DNA of 64,000 nucleotides, from contig NZ_JACBZN010000001.1 of assembly GCF_013408555.1 (NCBI RefSeq), positions 1,674,001 through 1,738,000 on the forward strand, in the 5' to 3' direction. Source of the stretch: Aeromicrobium tamlense. GTDB taxonomy: Bacteria; Actinomycetota; Actinomycetes; Propionibacteriales; Nocardioidaceae. The notes under the pieces are model-generated. The model had not been told where the DNA came from. It saw nothing but the letters and a program-made list of their open reading frames with translations, and did no database searches. Made by a program: the position numbers and the translations under genes. Within the stretch, counting starts at the first letter, position 1, and each line of letters opens with the position of its first letter. Shown one piece after another: positions 19,699 through 28,759 of this stretch.

Positions 19699-20363
19699 TG
19701 CGCGTCGCGATCGCCGGAGCCGGGGCCGTCGGCCGCTCCGTCGCCCAGGAGCTCCTCGACCACGGTCACAGCGTCCTGCTGATCGACAAGTCCCCCACCT
19801 CGATCCGCAGCGATCTCGTGCCCGACGCGCAGTGGCTGCTGGCCGATGCCTGCGAGATGTCCACGCTCGAGGAGGCGCAGCTGCAGACGTGCGACGTCGC
19901 CATCGCCGCCACCGGCGACGACAAGGCGAACCTCGTGATGTCGCTGCTGGCCAAGACCGAGTTCACGGTGCCGCGCACCGTCGCGCGCGTGAACAATCCC
20001 AGCAACGAGTGGCTGTACGGGGAGTCCTGGGGCGTCGACGTCGCGGTGTCGACGCCGCGCATCATGGCCGCCCTCGTCGAGGAGGCCGTGGCGGTGGGCG
20101 ACCTCGTCCGCCTGTTCACGTTCCGCCAGAGCGACACGAACCTCGTCGAGCTGACCGTGCCGGCCGACTCGGCCTACGTGGGCCGCCGGCTGGGTGACAT
20201 CACCTGGCCCGCCGGCGTGCACCCCGTGGTCATCCTGCGTCAGCAGCAGTCGCTGCTGCCCGAGGCCGACCGCACGGTCGAGGCCGGCGACGAGCTGCTG
20301 TTCGTCACCCCGTCCGCCGCGGAGGGCGAGCTGTCGGCCCTGCTGGCCAACCACCGGGGCTGA
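19698..20363 (+). CDS. TrkA family potassium uptake protein (CeoC-like)
   Basis: A 221-residue RCK protein with MRVAIAGAGAVGRSVAQELLDHGHSVLLIDK (RCK_N, GAGAVG) and a C-terminal RCK_C domain (VELTVPADSAYVGRRLGDITWPAGVHPVVILR). Residues TGDDKANLVMSLLAKTEFTVPRTVARVNNP are typical of TrkA. The ATG shares one base with the stop of the first TrkA gene (TGATG), so both subunits should be made in equal amounts, probably as a hetero-oligomer. Confidence 0.92.
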   Translation: MRVAIAGAGAVGRSVAQELLDHGHSVLLIDKSPTSIRSDLVPDAQWLLADACEMSTLEEAQLQTCDVAIAATGDDKANLVMSLLAKTEFTVPRTVARVNNPSNEWLYGESWGVDVAVSTPRIMAALVEEAVAVGDLVRLFTFRQSDTNLVELTVPADSAYVGRRLGDITWPAGVHPVVILRQQQSLLPEADRTVEAGDELLFVTPSAAEGELSALLANHRG

Positions 20364-20369
20364 GAGCGC

Positions 20370-21035
20370 CTACGGGGCCGGGGTCTCGTCCTCGATCTCC
20401 GTGACGGGCGTGCTGTTGCGACTGAGCAGCCACACCATCGCGGCGAGCGTGGCGATCTGCAGCGGCCAGCCCATGATCACCTTCGAGGTGCCGAGCCAGC
20501 CGATCTGGTCGGACAGGTAGAGCGGGTACTGCACCAGCACGCGCAGCACGCACGGCAGCGCGAACAGCAGCGTGAGGCGGTTGCAGAGCCTGCGCATGCC
20601 GGGATCGCGGCGCCAGCCGGAGAGGTCGCCCACGAGGGCGCCGATCATCACGCCGATCGCCGGCCAGCCGATCACGACCGTGGCGACGAGCACCACGGCG
20701 TAGCCGGCGTTGTAGATGATGCCCGGCAGGAAGACGTCGCGCGCCTCCCCCGACCGCGACGCGAACAGCGCCGCGATGCCGATGCCGACCAGGGCGTTGA
20801 TGACGAACTGCGGGTTGGAGCGCTGCACCACGCGCACGATCAGCAGCACGGCGGTCAGCGCCGACGCCACGATGAGGCTCATCCTGAGCTCGCGCGTCGT
20901 CAGGTAGCAGAGCGTGAAGGTGATCGTCGGCACGGCCGCCTCGACGATCCCGCGGACGCCTCCGAACGCCTCCGCGAGGCGCTGGCGGACCACCTGCTCG
21001 ACGGTGGCGACGTTCGCCTCGCGGGGCTCGGACAT
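20370..21035 (-). CDS. DUF3159 family membrane protein
   Basis: A 221-residue protein with five to six hydrophobic segments between residues 30 and 205 and a short acidic C-terminus. It matches the actinobacterial DUF3159 family (Rv2693c-like) by length, position and the GGVRGIVEAAVPTITFTLCYL start. Its function is unknown. It is the last gene of the dut operon, 1 nt after the OB-fold gene. Confidence 0.85.
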   Translation of the reverse strand: MSEPREANVATVEQVVRQRLAEAFGGVRGIVEAAVPTITFTLCYLTTRELRMSLIVASALTAVLLIVRVVQRSNPQFVINALVGIGIAALFASRSGEARDVFLPGIIYNAGYAVVLVATVVIGWPAIGVMIGALVGDLSGWRRDPGMRRLCNRLTLLFALPCVLRVLVQYPLYLSDQIGWLGTSKVIMGWPLQIATLAAMVWLLSRNSTPVTEIEDETPAP

Positions 21036-21036
21036 C

Positions 21037-21390
21037 TCAGGAGTCCAATCGGTAGGCGGGGTTGTACATGACCCGCTCGGAGCCGCGGTGGCCGATGCGG
21101 CCCGTGGCGGTCAGCGAGCGGCCGGCGGCGATGCCCTCGATGCGACGGCGGCCCAGCCAGATCAGCGTGATCGTGCCGGTGCCGTCGTACAGCGAGGCCT
21201 CGAGCGCCGTCACGTCGCCGACGGGGCGCAGCGTGACGTCGTGCAGCACGCCGTGGATGTCGACGCGCTCGCGCTCGGGGGCGTCCTTGATCGCGGCGCA
21301 GCCCGCGGCGGTGGCGCGGCCGCGCAGCTCGGAGTCCTCCTGGCTCTCGACCGAGAACCGGTCGAGCCACTTCGACACGACACCGGGCAC
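21037..21390 (-). CDS. OB-fold nucleic acid binding domain protein
   Basis: A 117-residue protein whose residues 40-105 form an OB fold (RVDIHGVLHDVTLRPVGDVTALEASLYDGTGTITLIWLGRRRIEGIAAGRSLTATGRIG), the RecG/RecO-like tRNA-anticodon type of strand pattern. The start GTG 21390 follows a GGAGGAG site; the open frame continues upstream without another plausible start. It equals Rv2694c by size and place. Nucleic-acid substrate and role are unknown. Confidence 0.88.
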   Translation of the reverse strand: MPGVVSKWLDRFSVESQEDSELRGRATAAGCAAIKDAPERERVDIHGVLHDVTLRPVGDVTALEASLYDGTGTITLIWLGRRRIEGIAAGRSLTATGRIGHRGSERVMYNPAYRLDS

Positions 21391-21395
21391 GGGAC

Positions 21396-22025
21396 CTACT
21401 CCTCCTCGACGCGCTGGGCGTCGGCGGGGATCACCAGCGGCAGCGACTCGCGCAGCATCCGCGGCTCCTCGCCGCGGCGCACGCGCAGGTCGCGCAGCAC
21501 CTCCACGAACACGCCCTCGTCGGTGGACTCCAGGCCCGCAGCGCCCAGGATCGTGGCACGCACGACCCAGCGGGGGCCCTCGATGCCGATGAACCGAGCG
21601 GGCTGCACGCCCGCGGTGCCGTCGGCGGTGGTGGCGGGGAACTGGGCCAGGATCTCGGGGCCGAACGGGCCGTCGATCTCGGTGATCGTGCCGCCGCGCT
21701 TGTCGACCTCCTCGCGCAGGTCGGCGCGGACGCCGTCCCACGTGCCGCCGCTGCGGGCCCCGGCGAACGGGCGCAGCTCGACGGCCGAGCCGCCGGAGGT
21801 GACCAGGACGGCCGTGACGACGTCGTCCTCGGTGGGCAGCTGGACCTCGATGTCCGGACGCATCCGGATCAGCAGCGAGCCCAGGTCGACGTACTCGTCG
21901 GGCGACTCGATGGGGCGCTCGGTGACGTCGAAGGGTCCGTCGGCGCGCGGCCCGGCGACCTCGACGGGCTCAGCAGCAGCAGCGGCCGGGGACTCGGTCG
22001 CGCCGGCGTTCTTGCGACCAAACAT
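21396..22025 (-). CDS. DUF3710 domain-containing protein
   Basis: A 209-residue soluble protein: residues 1-30 are a low-complexity Ala/Pro/Glu stretch, and the rest matches DUF3710 (YVDLGSLLIRMRPDIEVQLPTED, GTWDGVRADLREEVDKRGGTITEIDGPFGPEI, FIGIEGPRWVVRATILG). The function is unknown. It starts on the last base of the dut stop codon (TGATG), as Rv2696c follows dut in mycobacteria, which hints at a role in nucleotide or DNA metabolism by association only. Confidence 0.88.
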   Translation of the reverse strand: MFGRKNAGATESPAAAAAEPVEVAGPRADGPFDVTERPIESPDEYVDLGSLLIRMRPDIEVQLPTEDDVVTAVLVTSGGSAVELRPFAGARSGGTWDGVRADLREEVDKRGGTITEIDGPFGPEILAQFPATTADGTAGVQPARFIGIEGPRWVVRATILGAAGLESTDEGVFVEVLRDLRVRRGEEPRMLRESLPLVIPADAQRVEEE

Positions 22026-22495
22026 CAGTGACTTCCTTCCGTCGATGCCCCGATCGAGGCGTGACCACCCGAGGAACCGTACCCGCCCTCGCCACGTACG
22101 GAGTCCTCCAGTCCGTCGACCTCGACGAAGCGCACGTGCTCGACGCGCTGGACCACGAGCTGGGCGATGCGGTCGCCCCGCGCGATGTGGACGGGCTCGC
22201 GCAGGTCGTGGTTGACCAGCAGCACCTTGATCTCCCCACGGTAACCCGCGTCGATCGTTCCCGGCGTGTTCACGACCGACAGACCGTGCCGCAGCGCCAG
22301 GCCCGACCGCGGATGGATGAAGCCGGCGAAGCCCTCGGGCAGCGCGAGGGCGATGCCGGTGGGGACCAGGGCGCGCTCCCCCGGCGCGAGGACGACGTCG
22401 ATCGTGGAGACCAGGTCGGCGCCGGCGTCGGCGGGATGGGCGTACGCGGGAAGGGGGACGTCGGCGTCGAGTCGCCGGATCTGCACCTCGGTCAC
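22025..22495 (-). CDS. dut: dUTP diphosphatase
   Basis: A 156-residue trimeric dUTPase with all five motifs: [12 protein letters not shown] (I), [11 protein letters not shown] (II), [20 protein letters not shown] (III, catalytic Asp and Tyr), [10 protein letters not shown] (IV) and the C-terminal GEGGYGSSG arm (V). It converts dUTP to dUMP, keeping uracil out of DNA and feeding thymidylate synthesis. GTG 22495 is preceded by TATCGT at a distance of 6 nt and starts the protein at the usual place. It leads an operon with DUF3710, OB-fold and DUF3159 genes. Confidence 0.97.
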   Translation of the reverse strand: MTEVQIRRLDADVPLPAYAHPADAGADLVSTIDVVLAPGERALVPTGIALALPEGFAGFIHPRSGLALRHGLSVVNTPGTIDAGYRGEIKVLLVNHDLREPVHIARGDRIAQLVVQRVEHVRFVEVDGLEDSVRGEGGYGSSGGHASIGASTEGSH

Positions 22496-22501
22496 GTGGC
22501 G

Positions 22502-22507
22502 ACGATA
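22502..22507 (-). promoter_or_regulatory. -10 hexamer of dut, leaderless
   Basis: TATCGT on the minus strand, 6 nt before GTG 22495. Confidence 0.6.
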
Positions 22508-22578
22508 CTGGCGCGAGACCCCTGCGGGCACGTCGGCCGCGGTCGGGCAGGTTGGCTCGGGTGAGGCACAGTGGACCC

Positions 22579-23109
22579 GTGCAGAAAACCCCCGAGCGTC
22601 ACCGCGAGCGCCTCGTCGCCCCCGGCCTGTGGTGGGGCGGTGTCGTCGTCGCCTCCGTGAGCGTCGGCTGGCTGCTCCTCGTGGCCACCAGCCCGTTCGT
22701 CGCCGCCGGAGTGGGCCTGCTGACCCTCCTGATCGCCGGGGCCGGCCTGTGGAGGTACGGGTCGCTGCTGGTGACGGCCGAGCCGGGCCGGCTGCGCGCG
22801 GGCGACGCCCACCTCGAGGCGCCCGACCTCGGCACCGTCGAGGCCCTCGACCCCGCGTCCTGGCGGGCCGCCCTGGACCGCGCCGGCACCGATCGCGCCT
22901 TCCTCCTGACCCGCCCGTGGATCGACCGCGGGGTGCGCGTGGAGGTGGCCGATCCGGCCGATCCCACGCCCTACTGGCTCGTGTCGACGCGCCGTCCCGA
23001 CGCGCTGAGTCGCGCCGTGGGCCAGACTGGTGCTCCCACCGACACCGGTGACCCCACGGACGAAAGGACCATCGATGGCCAGGAAGCGCGCGACGAAGGC
23101 GACGCCTGA
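22579..23109 (+). CDS. DUF3093 family membrane protein
   Basis: A 176-residue protein. Two adjacent membrane helices at about residues 14-55 follow the family opening [16 protein letters not shown]; the rest is a soluble domain with [21 protein letters not shown] and [16 protein letters not shown], characteristic of DUF3093 (Rv2698-like). The function is unknown. GTG 22579 is my choice of start; GTG 22561 and TTG 22552 are in frame but add residues the family lacks. The last 35 nt overlap the DUF4235 gene. Confidence 0.82.
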   Translation: MQKTPERHRERLVAPGLWWGGVVVASVSVGWLLLVATSPFVAAGVGLLTLLIAGAGLWRYGSLLVTAEPGRLRAGDAHLEAPDLGTVEALDPASWRAALDRAGTDRAFLLTRPWIDRGVRVEVADPADPTPYWLVSTRRPDALSRAVGQTGAPTDTGDPTDERTIDGQEARDEGDA

Positions 23110-23443
23110 CGCCGGGACCACCTCGAAGGCCGAGGCCAAGGTCTCGAAGGGACGCGGCCGCGGCGCCTGGCGGGCGCTCGACACCGGCTCCGGCCTGCTC
23201 GCGGCCACGCTCGCCCCGTACGTGTCCAACCTGGCCTGGCGCGCGGTCACCGGCCGTCAGCCCCCGCGCAACACGCGCAGCCCCGAGCTCAGCACGAAGG
23301 AGGCCGTGGCGTGGGCCGCGATCGGTGGCGCCACCGTGCAGATCGTGCGCACCGTGGCCCGGCGCGGCGCGGCCAGCTACTGGCTCAAGTCCACCGGCGG
23401 CCTGCCGCCGGGGATGAAGTCGACGAAGGACGCCAAGCGCTGA
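23075..23443 (+). CDS. DUF4235 family membrane protein
   Basis: A 122-residue protein: a Lys/Ala-rich N-terminus (residues 1-32), then [27 protein letters not shown] and [37 protein letters not shown], the DUF4235 pattern of two short hydrophobic helices. The ATG follows an AAGGA site and lies inside the end of the DUF3093 gene, so the two are coupled. The function is unknown. Confidence 0.82.
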   Translation: MARKRATKATPDAGTTSKAEAKVSKGRGRGAWRALDTGSGLLAATLAPYVSNLAWRAVTGRQPPRNTRSPELSTKEAVAWAAIGGATVQIVRTVARRGAASYWLKSTGGLPPGMKSTKDAKR

Positions 23444-23465
23444 CGCGTCGCCCCCGACACACGAA

Positions 23466-23504
23466 GACGTCCGGCCCGCCGCGTGAGCGGCGACGCCGGA
23501 CGTC
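23466..23504. terminator. Bidirectional terminator between DUF4235 and DUF4193 genes
   Basis: Outer arms GACGTCCGGC and GCCGGACGTC enclose a second short GCCGC/GCGGC stem. It lies between convergent genes. Confidence 0.8.
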
Positions 23505-23527
23505 GTGCGTTCGTCGGGGCGCGGACC

Positions 23528-23827
23528 TCAGTCGGCGCAGTCCTTGCAGATCGCCATGCCGTTCTTCTCGGTGGCCAGCTGGCTGCGGTGGTGCACCAGG
23601 AAGCAGGACATGCAGGTGAACTCGTCGGACTGCTTGGGGACGACCTTGACCGCGAGCTCCTCGTGCGACAGGTCGGCGCCGGGGAGCTCGAACGACTCTG
23701 CCGCCTCGACCTCGTCCTCGTCGACCTTGCCCGAGTTCTTCTCGTGGCGACGCGCCTTCAGCTCCTCGATGCTGTCCTCGGACTGCTCCTCGTCGGTCTT
23801 GCGGGGCGCGTCGTAATCGGTTGCCAT
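23528..23827 (-). CDS. DUF4193 zinc-ribbon-like protein
   Basis: A 99-residue acidic protein. Residues 1-60 are highly charged (KTDEEQSEDSIEELKARRHEKNSGKVDEDE); the C-terminus has CMSC and CKDC 23 residues apart, a likely zinc site. This is the DUF4193 family, present in nearly all actinobacteria at the suhB/dut locus (Rv2699c). The ATG follows a GGAG site. The role is unknown; the zinc ribbon and acidity suggest binding to the transcription or replication machinery (inference). A pair of equal palindromes lies just upstream. Confidence 0.88.
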   Translation of the reverse strand: MATDYDAPRKTDEEQSEDSIEELKARRHEKNSGKVDEDEVEAAESFELPGADLSHEELAVKVVPKQSDEFTCMSCFLVHHRSQLATEKNGMAICKDCAD

Positions 23828-23842
23828 CAACTCTCCATGCTG

Positions 23843-23877
23843 GTTCTCGTGGAACTCTGGTCGTGTTCTTGTGGAAC
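23843..23877. promoter_or_regulatory. Paired palindromic sites upstream of DUF4193 gene
   Basis: Two 13-bp sites, GTTCTCGTGGAAC (23843-23855) and GTTCTTGTGGAAC (23865-23877), are each GTTC/GAAC dyads. Their spacing is 22 bp centre to centre, two helical turns, so a dimeric regulator could bind both on one face. They lie 16-50 nt before the DUF4193 start. Confidence 0.6.
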
Positions 23878-23996
23878 GCGCAGATTCAACCACATGGGTC
23901 CAACTCGCGCGCACCCGGAAGACACAAGCCGCCCGGTGGCGCCGATATTCCCACCGCAGCCGCCGTTCCGCCAGTCGTGGAGGGCGCCGATGCGGC

Positions 23997-24785
23997 TCAG
24001 AAGCCGCAGCGTCGGACGAGCGCGAGGAACTCCTCGATCCCGCCCGCGGGAGCCGCGACCACGAGGCGGTCGGACGGCGGACCGTCCAGGCCCGTCACGA
24101 CGAGTCCGGCCTCGCGCGCGATCAGTCCCGCCGCGGCGTGGTCCCACGGCTGGAGGCCCTGCTCGACGAAGGCGTCCAGGCGCCCCTCCGCGAGGTCCGT
24201 GAGGTCGAGCGCGGCCGCGCCGATCCGGCGGACATCGCGCACGTGGGGCAGCATCGCGCCGACCGCCTTCGCCTGGTGCTCACGCACCTCGGGCACGTAG
24301 TTGAAGCCGGTGGCCACGAGCATCTCGGCCGGCGGCAGGACGGGCGGGCCCGTCAGGCGTCGCGGCGCGGCCTCGTCGACCCGCCAGGCGCCCTCCCCCG
24401 CCACCGCCGCGTAGGACTCGCCCGTGGCGATGTTGACGACGACGCCCACGTGGTCGATGCCACCGACCCGGGCGCCGATCGCCACCGCGTACCGCGGGAT
24501 GCCGTAGACGAAGTTGACCGTGCCGTCGATCGGGTCGACGACCCACTCGACGTCCGAGGTCCCGGGCACGTCCTGGCCCTCCTCGCCGACGAAGGCGTCG
24601 TGGGGACGGGCGGCGAGGATGCGCTCGCGGATGAGCTCCTCACATGAGCGGTCGATCAGCGTGACGAGGTCGGTGGGGCTGGACTTCGTCCCCGCCACGC
24701 CCACCCGGCCGGCGGGACGCTGCGCGGCGACGTGCTCGGCCGCCTCGGCCGCGACCCGGCGCGCGAGGTCGAGCAGCTCGGTCAC
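23997..24785 (-). CDS. suhB: Inositol monophosphatase family protein
   Basis: A 262-residue magnesium-dependent phosphatase of the IMPase/FBPase fold: GEEGQ (metal Glu), [14 protein letters not shown] (metal Asp residues), [17 protein letters not shown] (second metal Asp) are intact. It hydrolyses inositol-1-phosphate or related sugar phosphates. GTG 24785 overlaps the ferrochelatase stop codon (GTGA), giving a coupled pair. The equivalent place in mycobacteria is occupied by suhB. A 169-nt gap follows before the DUF4193 gene. Confidence 0.9.
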   Translation of the reverse strand: MTELLDLARRVAAEAAEHVAAQRPAGRVGVAGTKSSPTDLVTLIDRSCEELIRERILAARPHDAFVGEEGQDVPGTSDVEWVVDPIDGTVNFVYGIPRYAVAIGARVGGIDHVGVVVNIATGESYAAVAGEGAWRVDEAAPRRLTGPPVLPPAEMLVATGFNYVPEVREHQAKAVGAMLPHVRDVRRIGAAALDLTDLAEGRLDAFVEQGLQPWDHAAAGLIAREAGLVVTGLDGPPSDRLVVAAPAGGIEEFLALVRRCGF

Positions 24786-25822
24786 GCCAGCACCGGGCGC
24801 ATCGACCGCGGGTTGACGCAGCAGTCGCCCGGGCAGGTGTCGGCCTTCGGCCCGAACTCGCCGAGTGCCGGACGCTCCGGCGACTCGCCGCGCTCGGCCG
24901 CGGCACGCTCGAGCAGGAGCTCGCGCACCATCGCCGCGTAGCGCGGGTCGGCGTTGGGACTGGCGGCGCGCGCGAAGCGCAGGCCGAGGCGCTCGGCCGT
25001 CGCCTTGGCCTCGGTGTCGAGGTCGTACACGACCTCCATGTGGTCGGCGACGAAGCCGATCGGCACCAGCACGACGGAGGTGACGCCCTGCTCGGCCAGC
25101 TCCTCGAGGTGGTCGTTGACGTCCGGCTCGAGCCACGGCTGGCTCGGCGGGCCCGAGCGCGAGCAGTAGGCCAGCGACCACGTCGGCAGGTCGAGCGCCT
25201 CGGCGACGAGGCCGGCCACCGAGAGGTGCTGACGCTCGTACAGGCCGCAGCCGGGTCCGCCGCTCGCCTCGTTCATCTGGTCGGGCACCGAGTGGGTGAC
25301 GAACACGACGCGCGCGTCGGGACCGACCTCGGCCAGCGCCGCGCGGGTGTACTCGGTGAACAGCTCGACGAAGACCGGGTGGTTGAAGTGGTGACGCAGC
25401 CGGTCGACCCGGATCGGGCGGTCGTGCGATACCTCGAAGAGGTTCTCGCGGTACTGGCGGCAGCTCGAGTACGACGAGTAGGCGCTGGTCATGAAGCACG
25501 CGACGCGCTCGACGCCGTCGGCCTCCATCTGGTCGAACGCATCGGCCAGGTACGGGTCCCAGTTGCGGTTGCCCCAGTAGACCGGCAGGTCGAGTCCCTG
25601 CTCGGCGAAGTCGGCCCGCAGCGCGGCCAGCAGGTCGCGGTTGATGTCGTTGATGGGCGACTTGCCGCCGAAGCCGAAGTAGTGCTCCCCGACCTCGACC
25701 AGACGCTCCTTCGGGATGCCCCGGCCGCGCGTCACGTTCTCGAGGAACGGGACCACGTCCTCGGGCTTCTCGGGGCCTCCGAAGGAGACGAGCAGGAGGG
25801 CGTCATAGGGGCGTGCGTCCAT
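24782..25822 (-). CDS. hemH: Ferrochelatase (probably coproporphyrin III ferrochelatase)
   Basis: A 346-residue ferrochelatase: [52 protein letters not shown] with the iron-binding His, and [19 protein letters not shown]. The C-terminus holds CPGDCC, which with the Cys of SSCRQ can bind the [2Fe-2S] cluster known in actinobacterial enzymes. Actinobacteria generally use the coproporphyrin-dependent route, so the substrate is probably coproporphyrin III (cpfC). An AAGACT hexamer 6 nt before the ATG is a weak leaderless -10. suhB is coupled downstream. Confidence 0.95.
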   Translation of the reverse strand: MDARPYDALLLVSFGGPEKPEDVVPFLENVTRGRGIPKERLVEVGEHYFGFGGKSPINDINRDLLAALRADFAEQGLDLPVYWGNRNWDPYLADAFDQMEADGVERVACFMTSAYSSYSSCRQYRENLFEVSHDRPIRVDRLRHHFNHPVFVELFTEYTRAALAEVGPDARVVFVTHSVPDQMNEASGGPGCGLYERQHLSVAGLVAEALDLPTWSLAYCSRSGPPSQPWLEPDVNDHLEELAEQGVTSVVLVPIGFVADHMEVVYDLDTEAKATAERLGLRFARAASPNADPRYAAMVRELLLERAAAERGESPERPALGEFGPKADTCPGDCCVNPRSMRPVLA

Positions 25823-25900
25823 GCCGCCAGTCTTCCACGGGGCCCCTTCGGGCACGCTTCGGGCGAGCCGGTCCCCAGTTCGTCGGCGAGTGGGTCCAAG

Positions 25901-27100
25901 ATGAGTCCCGTCATGCTCTCCGCCTACCGCTCGATCCTGTCGACGCCCGGCGCGCCCGCCTTCACCTCGGCCGGCGCCCTCGGACGCCTGCCCCTGTCCA
26001 TGACGGGGCTCGGCATCGTGCTCCTGGTCTCGGGACGCACCGGCGACTACGGACCCGCCGGACTGCTGATGGCGGTCTACGTCGTCACGTCGGCGATCTG
26101 CGCGCCCGTCCAGGGTCGGCTCGCCGACCGCGTGGGACAGGCGCCCGTGCTCCTCACGGCCGGCGCGCTGTTCGCGTCGGGCATCACGATCCTGCTCACG
26201 ACGGTCGACCTGTCGCTGTGGGTGGCCGCGATCGGCGCCGTGATCGCCGGCCTCGGCGCGCCGCAGGCCGGCAACATGGTCCGCGCCCGGTGGACGCACA
26301 ACCTCTCCGACCGCGGTCGCCTGCAGACCGCGTTCGCCCTGGAGGCGGTGCTCGACGAGGTCGTCTTCATCGTCGGTCCCGTCCTCGTCACCGTCCTCAC
26401 GCTCAGCGTCCTCGACTGGTCCGGACTCGCCGTCGCCGGCGCCGCCGCGCTCGTCGGCGCCTGGGGCCTGGCACTCCAGCGCTCCACCCAGCCGCCGCAC
26501 CGCCGTCAGGCGGAGGGTTCCCGCGAGCCCCTGCCGTGGTTCCTGCTCGGTCCGCTGGTCGTGGCGGCGTGCGGGCTGGGCCTGCTGTTCGGCGCCGCCG
26601 AGGTCCTCGTGGTCGCGTTCACCGAGGAGCAGGGCCGTCCCGGCGCGGCCGGACTCGTCCTGGCGATCTGGTCCGCGGGCAGCCTCGCGGCGGGCCTCGT
26701 GATCGGTGCGCTGGCGCCGCCGGCCGACCCCGTCCGACGGCTGCGCCTGTCGACCCTCGGCCTGCTCGTCTTCCTCGCCCCGCTGCCCTTCGCGCCGAAC
26801 ATCGCGCTGCTCGCGGTCGGCTTCCTGCTGGCCGGCCTCATGCTCTCGCCGACGCTCATCACGGCGGTGCACCTGGTCGAGCTGTGCGTGCCGCCGTCGC
26901 GCCTCACCGAGGCCCTCACCTGGACCACCACCGGCATGTCCGCCGGCACCGCCGCGGGGGCCGCCATCGCGGGACTCATGGTCGACCGGTGGTCCGCATC
27001 GGTGGGCTTCACGCTGCCCATCGTGGCGGCGCTGATGACCACCTCGGTCGCCTTCTGGTTCCGCGGTCCGCTCCCCCAGCGTCACGCCCTCGCCGAGTGA
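25901..27100 (+). CDS. MFS transporter
   Basis: A 399-residue 12-helix major facilitator. After [30 protein letters not shown] come [13 protein letters not shown] (the loop 2-3 motif) and [33 protein letters not shown], as in the actinobacterial YfcJ/AraJ-like drug or metabolite exporters. The substrate is unknown. Start ATG 25901 fits the family; ATG 25913 is a possible alternative. It is divergent from hemH with 78 bp between the starts, but no functional link is evident. Confidence 0.85.
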   Translation: MSPVMLSAYRSILSTPGAPAFTSAGALGRLPLSMTGLGIVLLVSGRTGDYGPAGLLMAVYVVTSAICAPVQGRLADRVGQAPVLLTAGALFASGITILLTTVDLSLWVAAIGAVIAGLGAPQAGNMVRARWTHNLSDRGRLQTAFALEAVLDEVVFIVGPVLVTVLTLSVLDWSGLAVAGAAALVGAWGLALQRSTQPPHRRQAEGSREPLPWFLLGPLVVAACGLGLLFGAAEVLVVAFTEEQGRPGAAGLVLAIWSAGSLAAGLVIGALAPPADPVRRLRLSTLGLLVFLAPLPFAPNIALLAVGFLLAGLMLSPTLITAVHLVELCVPPSRLTEALTWTTTGMSAGTAAGAAIAGLMVDRWSASVGFTLPIVAALMTTSVAFWFRGPLPQRHALAE

Positions 27101-27165
27101 CCGACGGCGTCTCGGAAAACACATCCGGACACGGCGCGTCTCCCGGGATCGTCGCGGCCGTTCAC

Positions 27166-27171
27166 TAGCCT
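27166..27171 (+). promoter_or_regulatory. -10 hexamer of sepH
   Basis: TAGCCT, giving a leader of about 30 nt that carries the GGAGG ribosome-binding site of sepH. Confidence 0.45.
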
Positions 27172-27209
27172 TGAAGTCGGTGGCAGCAGCGACACGGGGA
27201 GGCTCGAAC

Positions 27210-28088
27210 ATGCGGGAACTCGCGACCGTGGGACTCAGCGACGACGGACGATTCCTCGTGGCCCGTGACGCGACCACCGGAGAACGCTTCCGACTCAGCA
27301 TCGATCGCCGGCTCACCACGCTGGTCGATCGCACTCCCGTAGGGTCGAGTCGTTCCGGACAGATGGAGATTCCGATGGAGAGTTCGCTCACCCCCCGAGA
27401 CATCCAGACCCGCATCCGCCGCGGCGAGTCGGTCGAAGAGGTCGCCGAGGCCGCCGGCATCACGGTCGAGCGGGTGCAGGGCTTCGCCGTGCCCGTCATC
27501 GCCGAGCGCGAGTGGATGGCCCAGTCGGCACGCGCCACGTCGGTGCGCCGCAAGCACGTCGGCGGACCCGCCGTCGCCCTGGCCGAGCTGGCGGACACCG
27601 CCCTGGCCGAGCGCGGCATCGCCCCCGAGAACGCCCAGTGGGACGCCTGGCGTCGCGAGGACGGTCGCTGGACCGTCCAGGTCGACCTCCAGGACGGCGC
27701 CGCGTCGTTCCTCTACGACCCCAAGAGCCGCTACGTGATCGCCGACGACGACGCCGCCCGCGGCCTGGTCGGCGACCTCGCCACGCAGGACCAGCACGAC
27801 ATGGCGCTGGCCGACCTCGTCACCGACGCGCCCGAGGCCTTCGGCGGCGCCATCGCCGAGGAGCCCGACCACGCCCCGCTCGTGCGCTCCATCAAGGAGG
27901 CGCGCGACCGCCGGGCCCTCGAGCAGGCCGTCTTCGAGGAGCCCGTCGAGGAGGTCGTCGAGGACCTGGAGGACCAGGCCCTCGAGGAGCGCATCGCCGT
28001 GCCCGACACCCCGAAGCCCCGCAAGAAGCACTCGCGCCGCTCGGTCCCCAGCTGGGACGAGATCATGTTCGGCGGCTCCTCGGACTGA
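27210..28088 (+). CDS. sepH: Cell division protein SepH
   Basis: A 292-residue DUF3071/SepH protein. The N-terminal [35 protein letters not shown] is diagnostic; residues 58-100 ([32 protein letters not shown]) form the helix-turn-helix-like element that SepH uses to contact FtsZ. The C-terminal 100 residues are acidic and disordered and end in a basic patch with WDEIMFG. SepH stimulates FtsZ assembly at division septa in Streptomyces and mycobacteria. GGAGG stands 7 nt before the ATG. It is convergent with tdk. Confidence 0.95.
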   Translation: MRELATVGLSDDGRFLVARDATTGERFRLSIDRRLTTLVDRTPVGSSRSGQMEIPMESSLTPRDIQTRIRRGESVEEVAEAAGITVERVQGFAVPVIAEREWMAQSARATSVRRKHVGGPAVALAELADTALAERGIAPENAQWDAWRREDGRWTVQVDLQDGAASFLYDPKSRYVIADDDAARGLVGDLATQDQHDMALADLVTDAPEAFGGAIAEEPDHAPLVRSIKEARDRRALEQAVFEEPVEEVVEDLEDQALEERIAVPDTPKPRKKHSRRSVPSWDEIMFGGSSD

Positions 28089-28107
28089 GGACCCACCGCC
28101 CTCAGTC
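28083..28107. terminator. Hairpin overlapping the stops of sepH and tdk
   Basis: Arms GACTGAGG and CCTCAGTC pair across a 9-nt loop and contain the stop codons of both convergent genes. Confidence 0.65.
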
Positions 28108-28755
28108 GAAGGGCAGGACGTCGGGCGAGAGCGCACCGGCCTTCGCGCGCGCGGCGGTCATCCGCTTGCGGTGGTGGCGACGGCACAGCACCTCGTACCC
28201 GACCTGCGGGGTCGGGCGGTCGGGATCCTCGACGTCGCCCACCACGATGACCTCGCCCTCGGTGACCATCTCGCCGTCCTCGGTGCGGGCGTTGTGCGTG
28301 GCACGGGCGCCGCACCAGCACAGCGCCTCGACCTGGAGCGTCAGCACGCGGTCGGCCAGCTCGACGAGTCGCTGTGAGCCGCTGAACAGCCGCGTGCGGA
28401 AGTCGGTGAGGATGCCGAAGCAGAACACGTCGAGGTCGAGCTCGTCGGCGACCTTGGCCAGCTGCTCGACCTGGCGCGCGGTGTAGAACTGCGCCTCGTC
28501 GCACACGAGGTAGTCGACGCGGGCGCCGCTGGTCAGCTGGCCGACGACGTCGTCCCAGAAGTCCAGCTCCTCGGTGACCTCGACGGCGGACGTCGACAGC
28601 CCGAGGCGGCTCGACAGCGTGGCCTCGCCGGCACGGTCGTGCGAGGAGTAGATGCGGCCCACACGGCCGCGCGCCCGGTGGTTGTGATCGAGCTGGAGCG
28701 CCAGTGTGCTCTTGCCCGAGTCCATCGTGCCCGAGTAGAAGACCAGTTCGGCCAC
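28102..28755 (-). CDS. tdk: Thymidine kinase (type II)
   Basis: A 217-residue kinase with a P-loop GTMDSGKST at residues 9-17, the lasso-region DEAQF (catalytic Glu), and zinc-binding CWCGA and LCRRHH pairs. It phosphorylates thymidine for nucleotide salvage. GTG 28755 is 4 nt after the stop of the phosphodiesterase gene, the end of a four-gene operon. Its hairpin terminator overlaps the stop codon. Confidence 0.96.
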   Translation of the reverse strand: MAELVFYSGTMDSGKSTLALQLDHNHRARGRVGRIYSSHDRAGEATLSSRLGLSTSAVEVTEELDFWDDVVGQLTSGARVDYLVCDEAQFYTARQVEQLAKVADELDLDVFCFGILTDFRTRLFSGSQRLVELADRVLTLQVEALCWCGARATHNARTEDGEMVTEGEVIVVGDVEDPDRPTPQVGYEVLCRRHHRKRMTAARAKAGALSPDVLPFD

Positions 28756-28759
28756 GGCG

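Noticed and set aside
23843-23877. The paired dyads as parS centromere sites
   Set aside because: parS is a 14-16 bp palindrome with a CACGTG-type centre; these are 13 bp with TCGTG/TTGTG centres and do not fit.
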